A DNA stretch of 64,000 bases, taken from assembly GCF_014650895.1 (NCBI RefSeq), contig NZ_BMVV01000012.1:161063-225062 (forward strand), in the 5' to 3' direction. Within the stretch, counting starts at the first letter, position 1. Each line of letters opens with the position of its first letter. Shown in pieces: positions 49,789 to 57,670 of the stretch. Made by a program: the position numbers and the translations under genes. The stretch is from Streptomyces omiyaensis (GTDB lineage: Bacteria > Actinomycetota > Actinomycetes > Streptomycetales > Streptomycetaceae). Below the pieces are notes generated by a model. The model was not told the DNA's origin. It saw nothing but the letters and a program-made list of their open reading frames with translations, and did not search any database.

Positions 49789-52365
49789 GTGGGGCATGGA
49801 GTGCCAGAACTCGTACTCGAACTCAACGGCAGGACCTGGACGCTGGAGCCGTCCCGGGCCTACACCCTGGGGCGCGACCCCCAGGGGGACCTGGTCATCG
49901 ACGACGCCAGGGTCTCGTGGCGGCACGCCACGATCAGCTGGAACGGCCGGAGCTGGGTCGTCGAGGACCACGGCTCCACCAACGGCACCTTCGTCGCGGG
50001 GCAGCGGCTCCAGCAGCAGGAGATCGGCCCCGGGACCGCCGTCCACCTCGGCAACCCGACCGACGGCCCGCGCCTGAACCTCTCCGCCGCGCACGCCGGC
50101 CAGGCCGCGCACGCCGGGCAGCCGGCCCACGCGGGACAGCAGGGCACCGCCCCGGTCCGGCCCGCGCAGCAGCCGGCCGGGCCGCAGGCCGACTGGGCCA
50201 CCCACGACGCCCCGCCGCAGCAGGGCGGCTGGCAGCAGCCCGCCCCGCAGCACGGCGGCCACGTCCCGCCGCAGGTCCCCCACCAGGGCGGCGGTCCGGT
50301 CGAGCAGCTCGCTCAGAAGACCAACGGCGCCGCGGGGGCGTCGTCGGCCTACTCCGACCGCAGCCCGACCACCTTCCACCAGCTCGCCCTCGGGCGCGTG
50401 ATGCGCATCGGCCGTGCGCTCGAGAACGAACTGGTCGTCTCCGACCTCCAGGTCTCGCGCCACCACGCCGAGTTCCACGCCACGCCCGACGGCCGCATGG
50501 AGATCCGCGACCTCGGCTCGCACAACGGCACCTACGTCAACGGCCAGCCGATCCCGAAGGGCGGCAGCGCCCTCCTCGGTCCGCAGGACATCGTCGGCGT
50601 CGGCCACTCCACCTTCCGGATCGTCGGCGGCCAACTGGAAGAGTTCGTCGACACCGGCTCGGTCTCCTTCTCGGCCCGCCACCTCACCGTCACCGTCGAC
50701 GGCGGCAAGCAGATCCTCAAGGACGTCTCCTTCGGCGTCCCCGAGAAGTCGCTCATCGGCGTCATCGGTCCCTCCGGCTCCGGCAAGTCGACCCTCCTCA
50801 AGGCGCTCACCGGCTACCGGCCCGCCAACGAGGGCGACGTCCTCTACGACAACCGCAGCCTCTACAAGCAGTTCGCCGAACTGCGCCAGCGCATCGGCCT
50901 GGTCCCGCAGGACGACATCCTGCACAAGGAGCTGACCGTCCAGAAGGCGCTCCGGTACGCCGCCAAGCTCCGCTTCCCCGGCGACACCGCGACCGCCGAG
51001 CGCGAGGCCCGCATCGACGAGGTGCTGCGCGAGCTCAAGCTCGACATCCACAAGGAGAAGAAGGTCACCTCCCTCTCCGGCGGCCAGCGCAAGCGCGTCT
51101 CGGTCGCCCTGGAGCTGCTGACCAAGCCCTCGCTGATCTTCCTGGACGAGCCGACCTCCGGCCTCGACCCGGGCATGGACCGCGACGTCATGCAGCTGCT
51201 CCGCGGCCTCGCCGACGACGGCCGCACGGTCCTCGTCGTCACCCACTCGGTCGCCGAGCTGGCCCTCTGCGACAAGCTCCTCGTCATGGCGCCCGGCGGC
51301 TCCGTGGCGTACTTCGGCCCGCCGGACGAGGCGCTGAACTTCTTCGGCTACTCCTCCTGGGCCGACGTCTTCTCCGCCTTCGAGAACTACCGCGACTACG
51401 ACTGGGCCGGCCGCTGGAAGGGCTCGCAGCACTACCAGCTGTACGCCGCCGACATCGACGCCGTCGCCGCCCAGCCCGTCCACATGCCGCAGCAGGCGAT
51501 GTCCCGCCCGCCCAAGCCGCAGGGCTGGGGCTCCCAGCTGTGGACCCTGATCCGCCGCTACACCTCGGTGATCGTCTCCGACAAGGGCTTCCTCGCCCTC
51601 ATGGTGATGCTCCCGGCGGTCATCGGCTTCGTCTCGGTCGTCATCCCCTCCGACTTCGGCCTCGCCCCGCCGACACCGCCGTCCCGGTTCAACGGCGACG
51701 CCGGCATCATCATGCTGATCCTCACGGTCGGCATGTGCTTCTCCGGCGCCGCGAACTCCGTCCGAGAGCTGATCAAGGAACGGGTCATCTACGAACGGGA
51801 ACGCGCCACCGGCCTCTCCCGCTCGGCCTACCTGATGTCCAAGGTCATCGTCCTCGGCGTCATCACGGCCTTCCAGGGCGTCATCCTCTGCGCCATCGGC
51901 TTCGCCACCCGCGACCTGCCCGCCGAGGGCCTGCTCATGCCGCCGGCCGTCGAGCTCTGCCTCACCGTCATCGCGCTCGGCCTCACCTCGATGATGGTCG
52001 GCCTGGTCATCTCCGCGCTGGTGAAGACCGCCGAGAAGACCATGCCGCTGCTCGTCATGTTCGCGATCGTCCAGGTCGTCTTCACCGGCATCCTCTTCAA
52101 GGTCTTCGGCTCGCCGGGCCTGGAGCAGTTCGCCTGGCTCATGCCCTCCCGCTGGGCCATCGCCGGCGCCGGCACCACGCTGGACCTCGCGCACCTCATG
52201 GCGCCGTGGGACCCGAAGAACCCCACCGACCTGGACCCGCTCTGGGACCACAGCGCCGCCCAGTGGGGCTTCAACGTCGGCGTCCTGCTCGTCATGACCA
52301 CCGTCCTCGGCGTCCTGGTCGCGCGCCTGCTGCGCCGCCACGAGCCCGAGGTCATGCGCAAGTAG
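49789..52365 (+). CDS. ABC transporter fused to two FHA domains (Rv1747-like exporter)
   Basis: An 858-residue protein. FHA domain 1 (about 8-100, YTLGRDPQGDLVIDDARVSW, RHATI, GSTNGTFV); a Gln/His/Ala/Pro linker with tandem AHAGQ units (about 100-185); FHA domain 2 (about 195-285, IGRALENELVVSDLQVSRHH, GSHNGTYVN); an ABC ATPase (Walker A GPSGSGKST about 327, LSGGQRKR, LIFLDEPTSGLD); and an ABC-2 permease part with about six helices (560-855). FHA domains bind phosphothreonine, so Ser/Thr kinase control is expected, as known for Rv1747 of M. tuberculosis. GTG 49789 has GGGGGA 6 nt upstream; GTG 49801 is an alternative. Confidence 0.93.
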   Translation: MGHGVPELVLELNGRTWTLEPSRAYTLGRDPQGDLVIDDARVSWRHATISWNGRSWVVEDHGSTNGTFVAGQRLQQQEIGPGTAVHLGNPTDGPRLNLSAAHAGQAAHAGQPAHAGQQGTAPVRPAQQPAGPQADWATHDAPPQQGGWQQPAPQHGGHVPPQVPHQGGGPVEQLAQKTNGAAGASSAYSDRSPTTFHQLALGRVMRIGRALENELVVSDLQVSRHHAEFHATPDGRMEIRDLGSHNGTYVNGQPIPKGGSALLGPQDIVGVGHSTFRIVGGQLEEFVDTGSVSFSARHLTVTVDGGKQILKDVSFGVPEKSLIGVIGPSGSGKSTLLKALTGYRPANEGDVLYDNRSLYKQFAELRQRIGLVPQDDILHKELTVQKALRYAAKLRFPGDTATAEREARIDEVLRELKLDIHKEKKVTSLSGGQRKRVSVALELLTKPSLIFLDEPTSGLDPGMDRDVMQLLRGLADDGRTVLVVTHSVAELALCDKLLVMAPGGSVAYFGPPDEALNFFGYSSWADVFSAFENYRDYDWAGRWKGSQHYQLYAADIDAVAAQPVHMPQQAMSRPPKPQGWGSQLWTLIRRYTSVIVSDKGFLALMVMLPAVIGFVSVVIPSDFGLAPPTPPSRFNGDAGIIMLILTVGMCFSGAANSVRELIKERVIYERERATGLSRSAYLMSKVIVLGVITAFQGVILCAIGFATRDLPAEGLLMPPAVELCLTVIALGLTSMMVGLVISALVKTAEKTMPLLVMFAIVQVVFTGILFKVFGSPGLEQFAWLMPSRWAIAGAGTTLDLAHLMAPWDPKNPTDLDPLWDHSAAQWGFNVGVLLVMTTVLGVLVARLLRRHEPEVMRK

Positions 52366-52385
52366 CGGCCCGCCTCCGCACGCAC

Positions 52386-52429
52386 GCGCCGAAGGGCGGC
52401 ACCCCGCACGGGGTGCCGCCCTTCGGCGC
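52386..52429. terminator. Bidirectional terminator after the FHA-ABC gene
   Basis: A 20-bp perfect stem (GCGCCGAAGGGCGGCACCCC with its complement) and a GCAC loop lie between the convergent exporter and transglycosylase genes. Confidence 0.85.
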
Positions 52430-52441
52430 CGTCGAGGCGCC

Positions 52442-53233
52442 TCAGTACGCGCTGTTGACGTTGTCGATCGAGCCGTAACGGTCGGCCGCGTAGTTGGCGG
52501 CGGCGACGATGTTGGCGACCGGGTCGTACTGGTCGAACTTGGTGCCCTTCACGTGGTACGCCTTGAAGGTCGGGTAGATGACCTGGAGCAGACCCTTGGA
52601 CGGGACGCCGTTGATGGCGTTGATGTCCCAGTTGTTGATCGCGTACGGGTTGCCGCTGGACTCGCGCATGATGTTCTTGTGCAGGCCGTTGTACGAGCCC
52701 GGGATGTCGTGCTTGTCCATGATGAACAGCGCCTCGCGGATCCAGCCGTCGAGGTTGTTCGCGAAGACCGGCGTCCGCGTGACGGAGCGGCTCGCGGCCG
52801 TCTTCGTCGCGGCGCGCTTCTTCGCGGCCGCCTTCGCCTTCGCCTCGGCCTTCGCCTGGGCGGCCCGCTTCTTCGCGGCGGCCTGGGCCTTCGCCTTGGC
52901 CTCGGCCTTCGCCTTCGCGGCCTTCACGGCCTTGGCCTTCGCGGCGGCCTGCGCCTTGGCCTTCGCCTGGGCGTCGAGCTTGGCCTGGAGGCCGATGGTG
53001 GTGTGCTGGTCGGCCACGCTCGCGGCCAGCGCCTTGGCCTGCGGGGCGTTCGCGTCGTAGGACCACGCCACCCGCTGGCTCGTGTTCAGCGCCTGCGGCT
53101 CGGTCTCCGTGGAGCCGTTGTTCGGCACGAGCGAGAGGGTGAGGGCGGCAGCGCCCAGGGCGGCGACACCGGCGATCGTGGCCTTGTGGGTCTTCTTCAG
53201 ACCACGACTGTGGCCAGGGGTGTTCTGAGACAT
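52442..53233 (-). CDS. Secreted transglycosylase SLT-domain protein with Lys/Ala coiled coil
   Basis: A 263-residue protein. Residues 1-40 (basic start, then ATIAGVAALGAAALTLSLV) form a signal or anchor segment. Residues about 85-150 are almost only Lys, Ala, Glu, Gln and Arg (AKAKAQAAAKAKAVKAAKAK and similar), a likely long helix or wall-binding spacer. The C-terminal 100 residues form a lysozyme-like SLT domain with IMRESSGNPYAINNWD (catalytic Glu in MRESSG), SKGLLQVI and NIVAAANYAADRYG. It should cleave peptidoglycan outside the membrane. GAGG lies 9 nt before the ATG. Confidence 0.9.
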   Translation of the reverse strand: MSQNTPGHSRGLKKTHKATIAGVAALGAAALTLSLVPNNGSTETEPQALNTSQRVAWSYDANAPQAKALAASVADQHTTIGLQAKLDAQAKAKAQAAAKAKAVKAAKAKAEAKAKAQAAAKKRAAQAKAEAKAKAAAKKRAATKTAASRSVTRTPVFANNLDGWIREALFIMDKHDIPGSYNGLHKNIMRESSGNPYAINNWDINAINGVPSKGLLQVIYPTFKAYHVKGTKFDQYDPVANIVAAANYAADRYGSIDNVNSAY

Positions 53234-53308
53234 GCAGGACTACCTCTTCGAATCGCTGGGGGTCGCTGGGCCGGGGCGGCTGCGCCTGCTCGGCGGCGAC
53301 GGGGGCAA

Positions 53309-53337
53309 TTCTTAGCGGCAGCAAAATCTCGTGGCAA
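53309..53337 (-). promoter_or_regulatory. Putative sigma70-type promoter of the transglycosylase gene
   Basis: On the minus strand TTGCCA (53337-53332), a 17-nt spacer and TAAGAA (53314-53309) match a vegetative promoter. The region is AT-rich for this genome, about 75 nt before the start codon. No c-di-AMP riboswitch signature was found in the leader. Confidence 0.4.
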
Positions 53338-53339
53338 AG

Positions 53340-53829
53340 GTGTGACGTACGATCCCGGGTAGTGGATCAGGGGCTCGTGTACGCGCCCGACACATGCCTT
53401 CAGGGCCGATTCGTCCCGCTCCGAACCGGCCTCGCGCCCTCCACTAGGCAGCTTCGTAAGTGACCTGCGTCCTATGCCCGGGCTCACACGGGATCCAGGG
53501 CGACCTCACCTGGCGTTGCGACCGCAATGCACACAGTGAGGCTTCTCCACCGGAAGGAGGAGAGGGGCGCCCCCCGCCCTCGTGCCAGAGGCGGTACCCC
53601 CTCCCCACCCCGGCGTACGCGCTCCGCCCTCCACGGGCCCCGCTCACCGCCCCACCGGCCCCACCTCGCCCCCGCGGGCCCGCCCGCACGCATGCACGCG
53701 CGCGTGCTCCCCTTCCCGCCCGGCGTCCCCGTCCGGCGCGCGGCTCCACCGCCCGCCGGCCGCCCCCGCCCCCCGCCGTCCCACCCCTCCGTCCCCGGCG
53801 CGCGTCCGTCACCGCATCCCCGGCGCCTC
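53340..53829. other. Non-coding GC-rich stretch
   Basis: No supported gene. The first 130 nt belong to the upstream region of the transglycosylase. From about 53560 to 53800 the sequence is strongly C-rich on the plus strand, with long open frames on both strands that lack protein-like composition (mostly Pro, Arg, Ala). It probably represents decayed sequence joined to the SDR relic that follows. Confidence 0.5.
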
Positions 53830-54165
53830 CCCAGCGCCGCCACCACGTTCGTCTCGAACGCCGCCCGCAGCCCGTCCAGCGGGTTCTCCGCCGGCCGCAC
53901 CAGCGGCTCCGCGCCCGGCACGCCCGCGTCGTTCACCGGCAGGTCGAGCCCGCCCGGCTCCCCGGCCGCCGCCACCAGCGCCCGCCGGCGCACCGCCTCC
54001 CCCACGTCCCCCGGCACCGCCACCACGCGCGTGCCGTGCGCCGCCCGCACCCCGGCGGCCGTCGCCTCCAGCACCGGGACCGTACGGGCGCCCAGGTCCC
54101 GGCCCGCCCGGCCCGTGCGCCGGCGCCCGCCCCAAGCCCTCCGAAGCCCCCCTCACGATCGGCCA
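53830..54165 (-). pseudogene. Relic of a short-chain dehydrogenase gene
   Basis: Read on the minus strand, fragments of an SDR appear in order but in different frames: GASEGLGRA (cofactor-site-like, near 54150-54120), then in another frame VLEATAAGVRAAHGTRVVAV followed by GDV, then LPVNDAGVPGAEPLV (NNAG with Asn changed to Asp) and AAFETNVVAALG near 53850. The catalytic Ser/Tyr/Lys half is absent. No start codon or SD fits. This is a truncated, frameshifted relic. Confidence 0.6.
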
Positions 54166-54379
54166 CCACCACGCCGTCCGTCCCCTCGCTCGCCCCGCGG
54201 GACGCGCCCGGCCCCGGCGGGCTGGGCGCGTCACGGCCCCGTCCGGCCCCGCTCCCCCCACCCCCCGCCGCCGCCCCCGGCCCGGACCCCCGGGGCCCTT
54301 CGGCCTAGGTCCCGCGACCTGCGCCCGAGCCGTCTCCGGACCCATACGGACCGTCACCCCCCGCCGGTACGGTGAGGCC

Positions 54380-55525
54380 ATGAGCCACCGACCGAGCTCC
54401 GGCCTCGCCGCCGTGAGCACCGCACTCCTCGCGATGAGCCGGCAGATGGAGGTCCGCGACGTCCTCAAGACGATCGTGGCCTCCGCCCGCGAGCTCCTCG
54501 ACGCCGAGTACGCGGCCCTGGGCGTCCCCGACGACCACGGCGGCTTCGCCCAGTTCGTCGTCGACGGCGTCACCGACGAGCAGTGGAAGGCCATCGGCCC
54601 GCTGCCCCGGCAGCACGGCGTCCTCGCCGCGATGCTCCACAAGGCCGAGCCCGAGCGGCTCGCCGACGTCCGCGAGGACCCCCGCTTCGGCGGCTGGCCC
54701 GACGCCCACCCCGAGCTCTCCGACTTCCTCGGCCTGCCCGTCCGCGACGGCGACGAGACCCTGGGCGCCCTCTTCCTCGCCAACAAGCGCTGCCCCAGGC
54801 CCGGCGGCGGCTGCGGCTTCACCGCCGAGGACGAGGAGCTCCTCGGCATCCTCGCCCAGCACGCCGCCATCGCCCTCACCAACGCCCGGCTGTACGAGCG
54901 CAGCCGCGAGCTCACCATCGCCGAGGAGCGCTCCCGCCTCGCCCACGAGCTGCACGACGCCGTCAGCCAGAAGCTCTTCTCCCTCCGGCTCACCGCCCAG
55001 GCCGCCGCCGCCCTCGTCGACCGCGACCCCGCCCGTGCCAAGGGCGAGCTCCAGCAGGTCGCCGCGCTCGCCGCCGAGGCCGCCGACGAGCTGCGCGCCG
55101 CCGTCGTGGAGCTCCGCCCCGCCGCCCTCGACGAGGACGGCCTCGTCCACACCCTGCGCACCCAGGTCCAGGTCCTCGACCGCGCCCACACCGCCACGGT
55201 CGTCTTCGACAGCCCCGGCATCCGCGCCCTCCCCGCCGCCCAGGAGGAGGCCGTCCTGCGCGTCGCCCAGGAAGCGCTGCACAACGCGCTCCGCCACGCC
55301 GACGCGGCCCGCGTCGCCGTCACCCTGGTGCGCAGCGGCCAGGGGGCCCGGCTCACCGTCACCGACGACGGCCGCGGCTTCCACCCGGGGACGGTCCGCA
55401 GCGCCGGCCGCCACCTGGGCCTCGTGTCCATGCGCGACCGCGCCGCCGGAGTCGGCGGCGCCCTCACCGTGACCTCCGCACCCGGCGAGGGCACCACGAT
55501 CGAGATGGAGGTCCCCGGTGGCTGA
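54380..55525 (+). CDS. GAF-domain sensor histidine kinase (NarL/DesK type)
   Basis: A 381-residue cytoplasmic kinase. A GAF domain (about 18-175, with LLDAEYAALGV, LSDFLGLPVRDGDETLGALF) is followed by a HisKA_3 dimerisation helix with the phospho-His in HELHDAVSQKLFSL (His 189) and a HATPase domain with EALHNALRHA and VTDDGRGFHPG. There is no membrane segment, so it senses an internal signal. The two Cys in CPRPGGGCGF could be redox- or metal-responsive, but that is speculative. The ATG lies 6 nt after a -10-like TACGGT, a leaderless pattern. It overlaps its response regulator by 8 nt. Confidence 0.93.
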   Translation: MSHRPSSGLAAVSTALLAMSRQMEVRDVLKTIVASARELLDAEYAALGVPDDHGGFAQFVVDGVTDEQWKAIGPLPRQHGVLAAMLHKAEPERLADVREDPRFGGWPDAHPELSDFLGLPVRDGDETLGALFLANKRCPRPGGGCGFTAEDEELLGILAQHAAIALTNARLYERSRELTIAEERSRLAHELHDAVSQKLFSLRLTAQAAAALVDRDPARAKGELQQVAALAAEAADELRAAVVELRPAALDEDGLVHTLRTQVQVLDRAHTATVVFDSPGIRALPAAQEEAVLRVAQEALHNALRHADAARVAVTLVRSGQGARLTVTDDGRGFHPGTVRSAGRHLGLVSMRDRAAGVGGALTVTSAPGEGTTIEMEVPGG

Positions 55526-56162
55526 CAAGCCCATCCGCGTGCTCCTGGTCGACGACCACCAGGTCGTCCGCCGCGGCCTGCGCACCTTCCTGGAGGTCCA
55601 GGACGACATAGAGGTCGTGGGCGAGGCCGCCGACGGCGCCGAGGGCGTCGCCCGTGCCGAGGAGCTCCGCCCCGACGTCGTCCTCATGGACGTCAAGATG
55701 CCCGGCACCGACGGCATCGAGGCCCTCAAGCGGCTGCGCGCCCTCGACAACCCGGCGAAGGTCCTCGTCGTCACCAGCTTCACCGAGCAGCGCACCGTCG
55801 TCCCCGCCCTGCGCGCCGGCGCCTCCGGGTACGTCTACAAGGACATCGACCCCGACGCCCTCGCCGGCGCCATCCGCTCGGTCCACGCCGGCCACGTCCT
55901 GCTCCAGCCCGAGGTCGCCGGCGCCCTCCTCGCCCAGGAGGACCCCCAGGGCGGTACGGGCCGGGGCACCACCCTCACCGAGCGCGAGCGGGAGGTCCTC
56001 GGCCTGATCGCCGACGGGCGCTCCAACCGGGAGATCGCCCGCGCCCTGGTCCTCTCCGAGAAGACGGTGAAGACCCACGTGTCGAACATCCTCATGAAGC
56101 TCGACCTCGCCGACCGCACCCAGGCGGCGCTCTGGGCGGTGCGCCACGGCCTCACCACCTGA
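55518..56162 (+). CDS. LuxR/NarL-type response regulator
   Basis: A 214-residue regulator: receiver domain with the acidic pair VDDH, phospho-acceptor Asp 58 in VVLMDVKMPG and Lys in YVYKDID; C-terminal LuxR helix-turn-helix (about 150-210, LTEREREVLGLIADGRSNRE, LVLSEKTVKTHVSNIL). GGAGG lies 6 nt before the GTG, inside the kinase gene. It is the cognate partner of the overlapping GAF kinase. Targets unknown; chpE is the next gene downstream. Confidence 0.95.
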   Translation: MADKPIRVLLVDDHQVVRRGLRTFLEVQDDIEVVGEAADGAEGVARAEELRPDVVLMDVKMPGTDGIEALKRLRALDNPAKVLVVTSFTEQRTVVPALRAGASGYVYKDIDPDALAGAIRSVHAGHVLLQPEVAGALLAQEDPQGGTGRGTTLTEREREVLGLIADGRSNREIARALVLSEKTVKTHVSNILMKLDLADRTQAALWAVRHGLTT

Positions 56163-56316
56163 AACGCTCCCGTCACGCGCCGGGGCGCACGCCCGTTCAG
56201 AACGTCATACCGTCGGGTGCACATCCCCCGTTCGGCGCAACCCGGCGGGGCCGGCGGCGTTCTCCAGGGCGTGCTGCGGCGGACCGGCCGCAGCGATGAC
56301 CAGGAGGAAGTACCAA

Positions 56317-56559
56317 GTGAAGAACCTCAAGAAGGCCGCTGCCCTCACCATGGTCGCCGGTGGCATCGTCGCCGCCGGTGCCGGTGTCGCCTCCGCCCAC
56401 GGCGCCGAGGCCGACGGCAAGGCCCTCAACTCCCCGGGTGTCGCCTCCGGCAACCTGGTGCAGGTCCCGGTCCACGTTCCCGTGAACGTCTCCGGCAACA
56501 CGGTCAACGTGATCGGCCTGCTCAACCCCGCCTTCGGCAACGGCGCCTTCAACGGCTGA
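56317..56559 (+). CDS. chpE: Short chaplin, ChpE type
   Basis: An 80-residue secreted surface protein. The signal peptide is MKNLKKAAALTMVAGGIVAA to about residue 28 (ASA-HG). The mature part is one chaplin domain with GVASGNLVQVPVHVPVNVSG, NTVNVIGLLNPAFGN and no cysteines, the hallmark of ChpE among chaplins. Chaplins assemble into amyloid-like films that let aerial hyphae leave the water surface. AGGAGG stands 10 nt before the GTG; the in-frame ATG at 56296 overlaps that SD and is rejected. A strong terminator follows. Confidence 0.95.
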   Translation: MKNLKKAAALTMVAGGIVAAGAGVASAHGAEADGKALNSPGVASGNLVQVPVHVPVNVSGNTVNVIGLLNPAFGNGAFNG

Positions 56560-56572
56560 CCCGCCACCCCGA

Positions 56573-56610
56573 CGGCCCCCCGGAAACCCTCCGGGGGGCC
56601 GTCCCCTTTT
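56573..56610 (+). terminator. Terminator after chpE
   Basis: CGGCCCCCCGGA pairs with TCCGGGGGGCCG around AACCC, followed by TCCCCTTTT, a classical intrinsic terminator 14 nt after the stop. Confidence 0.9.
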
Positions 56611-56619
56611 CCCGCCCTC

Positions 56620-56701
56620 CGGGACGCCCTCCCGGAGGACCGCCCTCCGGGACGACCCCGGAAGGTTCCCCTTCCCGGGACGCCCTCCCGGAGGACCGCC
56701 C
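56620..56701. repeat. Perfect 26-bp direct repeat downstream of chpE
   Basis: The 26-mer starting CGGGACGCCCTCCCGGAGGA and ending CCGCCC occurs at 56620-56645 and 56676-56701 (56-bp period). Each copy contains the palindrome CCTCCCGGAGG-like core, so each can fold into a small hairpin. The 175-nt gap between chpE and the next gene contains nothing else. Confidence 0.8.
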
Positions 56702-56734
56702 CGCACGGGTCGAGCGCCCCGCCGACCGCGGAGG

Positions 56735-57526
56735 TCAGAAACCCCGTTCCCGCTCCCGCTCCTCCACCCACGCGTTGTACGCCGCGACCTGCGCCCGCCG
56801 CGCCACCCGCTCCACCGGCGCCAGCACGGCCCCCCGCGCCGCCATCTCCGACGCGCTCACCGCCCCGCCGTGCCCGTTCCCGTACGCCAGGTCGACCATC
56901 AGACCGATCCGCTGAGCCAGCTCCAGGACCCGGACCGCGCGCTGCGGGTAGCCGGGGGCCAGCACCTCGCGGCCCGCCTCCCCCCGCGCCCGGTACGCCT
57001 CCCGCGCCGCCTCCGCCGCCGGACCCGACGCCGCCACGTCCAGCCGCGTCAGCGCCGCCGTCGCGTCCCGCAGCGCCTCCGCCAGCTCCCGCTCCGCCTC
57101 GCCCAGCGACGGCACGTCCGCCGGCGGCGCCTCCCGCACCGCCAGGCAGTGCCACACCACCTCGACGTGCACGTCCCCGCGCGGCCCCGCCTCGGAGACC
57201 TCCGGCACGAGCCCGTACGGCGCTCCGTACCCGACCACGGCCTCCTCCGCCTCCAACGCGCGCGCGTTGAAGTCCGGCGGCCCGCTCAGCCCGAGCGGAT
57301 GCCCCGGCGCGGGCAGGGCCACCCGCCACCCGGTCACCCCGAGCCGGCGCAGCCGCCCCAGGGCCAGCGTCAGTCCCACCGGACCCGCCTCACCCGGCAG
57401 CCCCGCCACGCGGTGCACCGCGTCCTCCCCGACAATCGCCAGTGCCGCGTCGTCCGGCGACACCGCCCCGGCCAGCAGGGCATTGCCCCAGGCGGCCAGG
57501 CGTCCTGAACGTGGTTCCGAAAGCAT
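56735..57526 (-). CDS. Conserved hypothetical protein
   Basis: A 263-residue soluble protein starting MLSEPRSGRLAAWGNALLAG. No signal peptide or membrane helix. The N-terminal half (GLPGEAGPVGLTLALGRLRR, WRVALPAPGHPLGLSGPPDFNARALEAEEAVV) is mixed alpha/beta; the C-terminal half is helical and rich in Ala/Glu/Arg, ending EERERERGF. I do not recognise a domain, though similar proteins occur in other streptomycetes as far as I recall. It is divergent from the ABC ATPase gene, 144 nt apart. Confidence 0.8.
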   Translation of the reverse strand: MLSEPRSGRLAAWGNALLAGAVSPDDAALAIVGEDAVHRVAGLPGEAGPVGLTLALGRLRRLGVTGWRVALPAPGHPLGLSGPPDFNARALEAEEAVVGYGAPYGLVPEVSEAGPRGDVHVEVVWHCLAVREAPPADVPSLGEAERELAEALRDATAALTRLDVAASGPAAEAAREAYRARGEAGREVLAPGYPQRAVRVLELAQRIGLMVDLAYGNGHGGAVSASEMAARGAVLAPVERVARRAQVAAYNAWVEERERERGF

Positions 57527-57670
57527 CCCTCCAGAGTAGGGACCCGAACGACGCCCTAGGGACCGGGCCGCCCCGCCGATGACGTAGGTTTTCCCGTGGA
57601 CGCCGCGCCCGCGGCACAAGGCGACGACACGAGCCGACACGACTCGACGGCAAGGGGAGACAACGCGCTC

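Noticed and set aside
53234..53470. c-di-AMP (ydaO) riboswitch ahead of the transglycosylase gene, expected from other Streptomyces wall hydrolases
   Set aside because: I could not find the conserved ydaO core segments; only a possible promoter was supported.
53444..54375. Several long frames in the GC-rich gap on both strands
   Set aside because: Low-complexity Pro/Arg/Ala sequence without start signals; only the SDR fragments on the minus strand have meaning.
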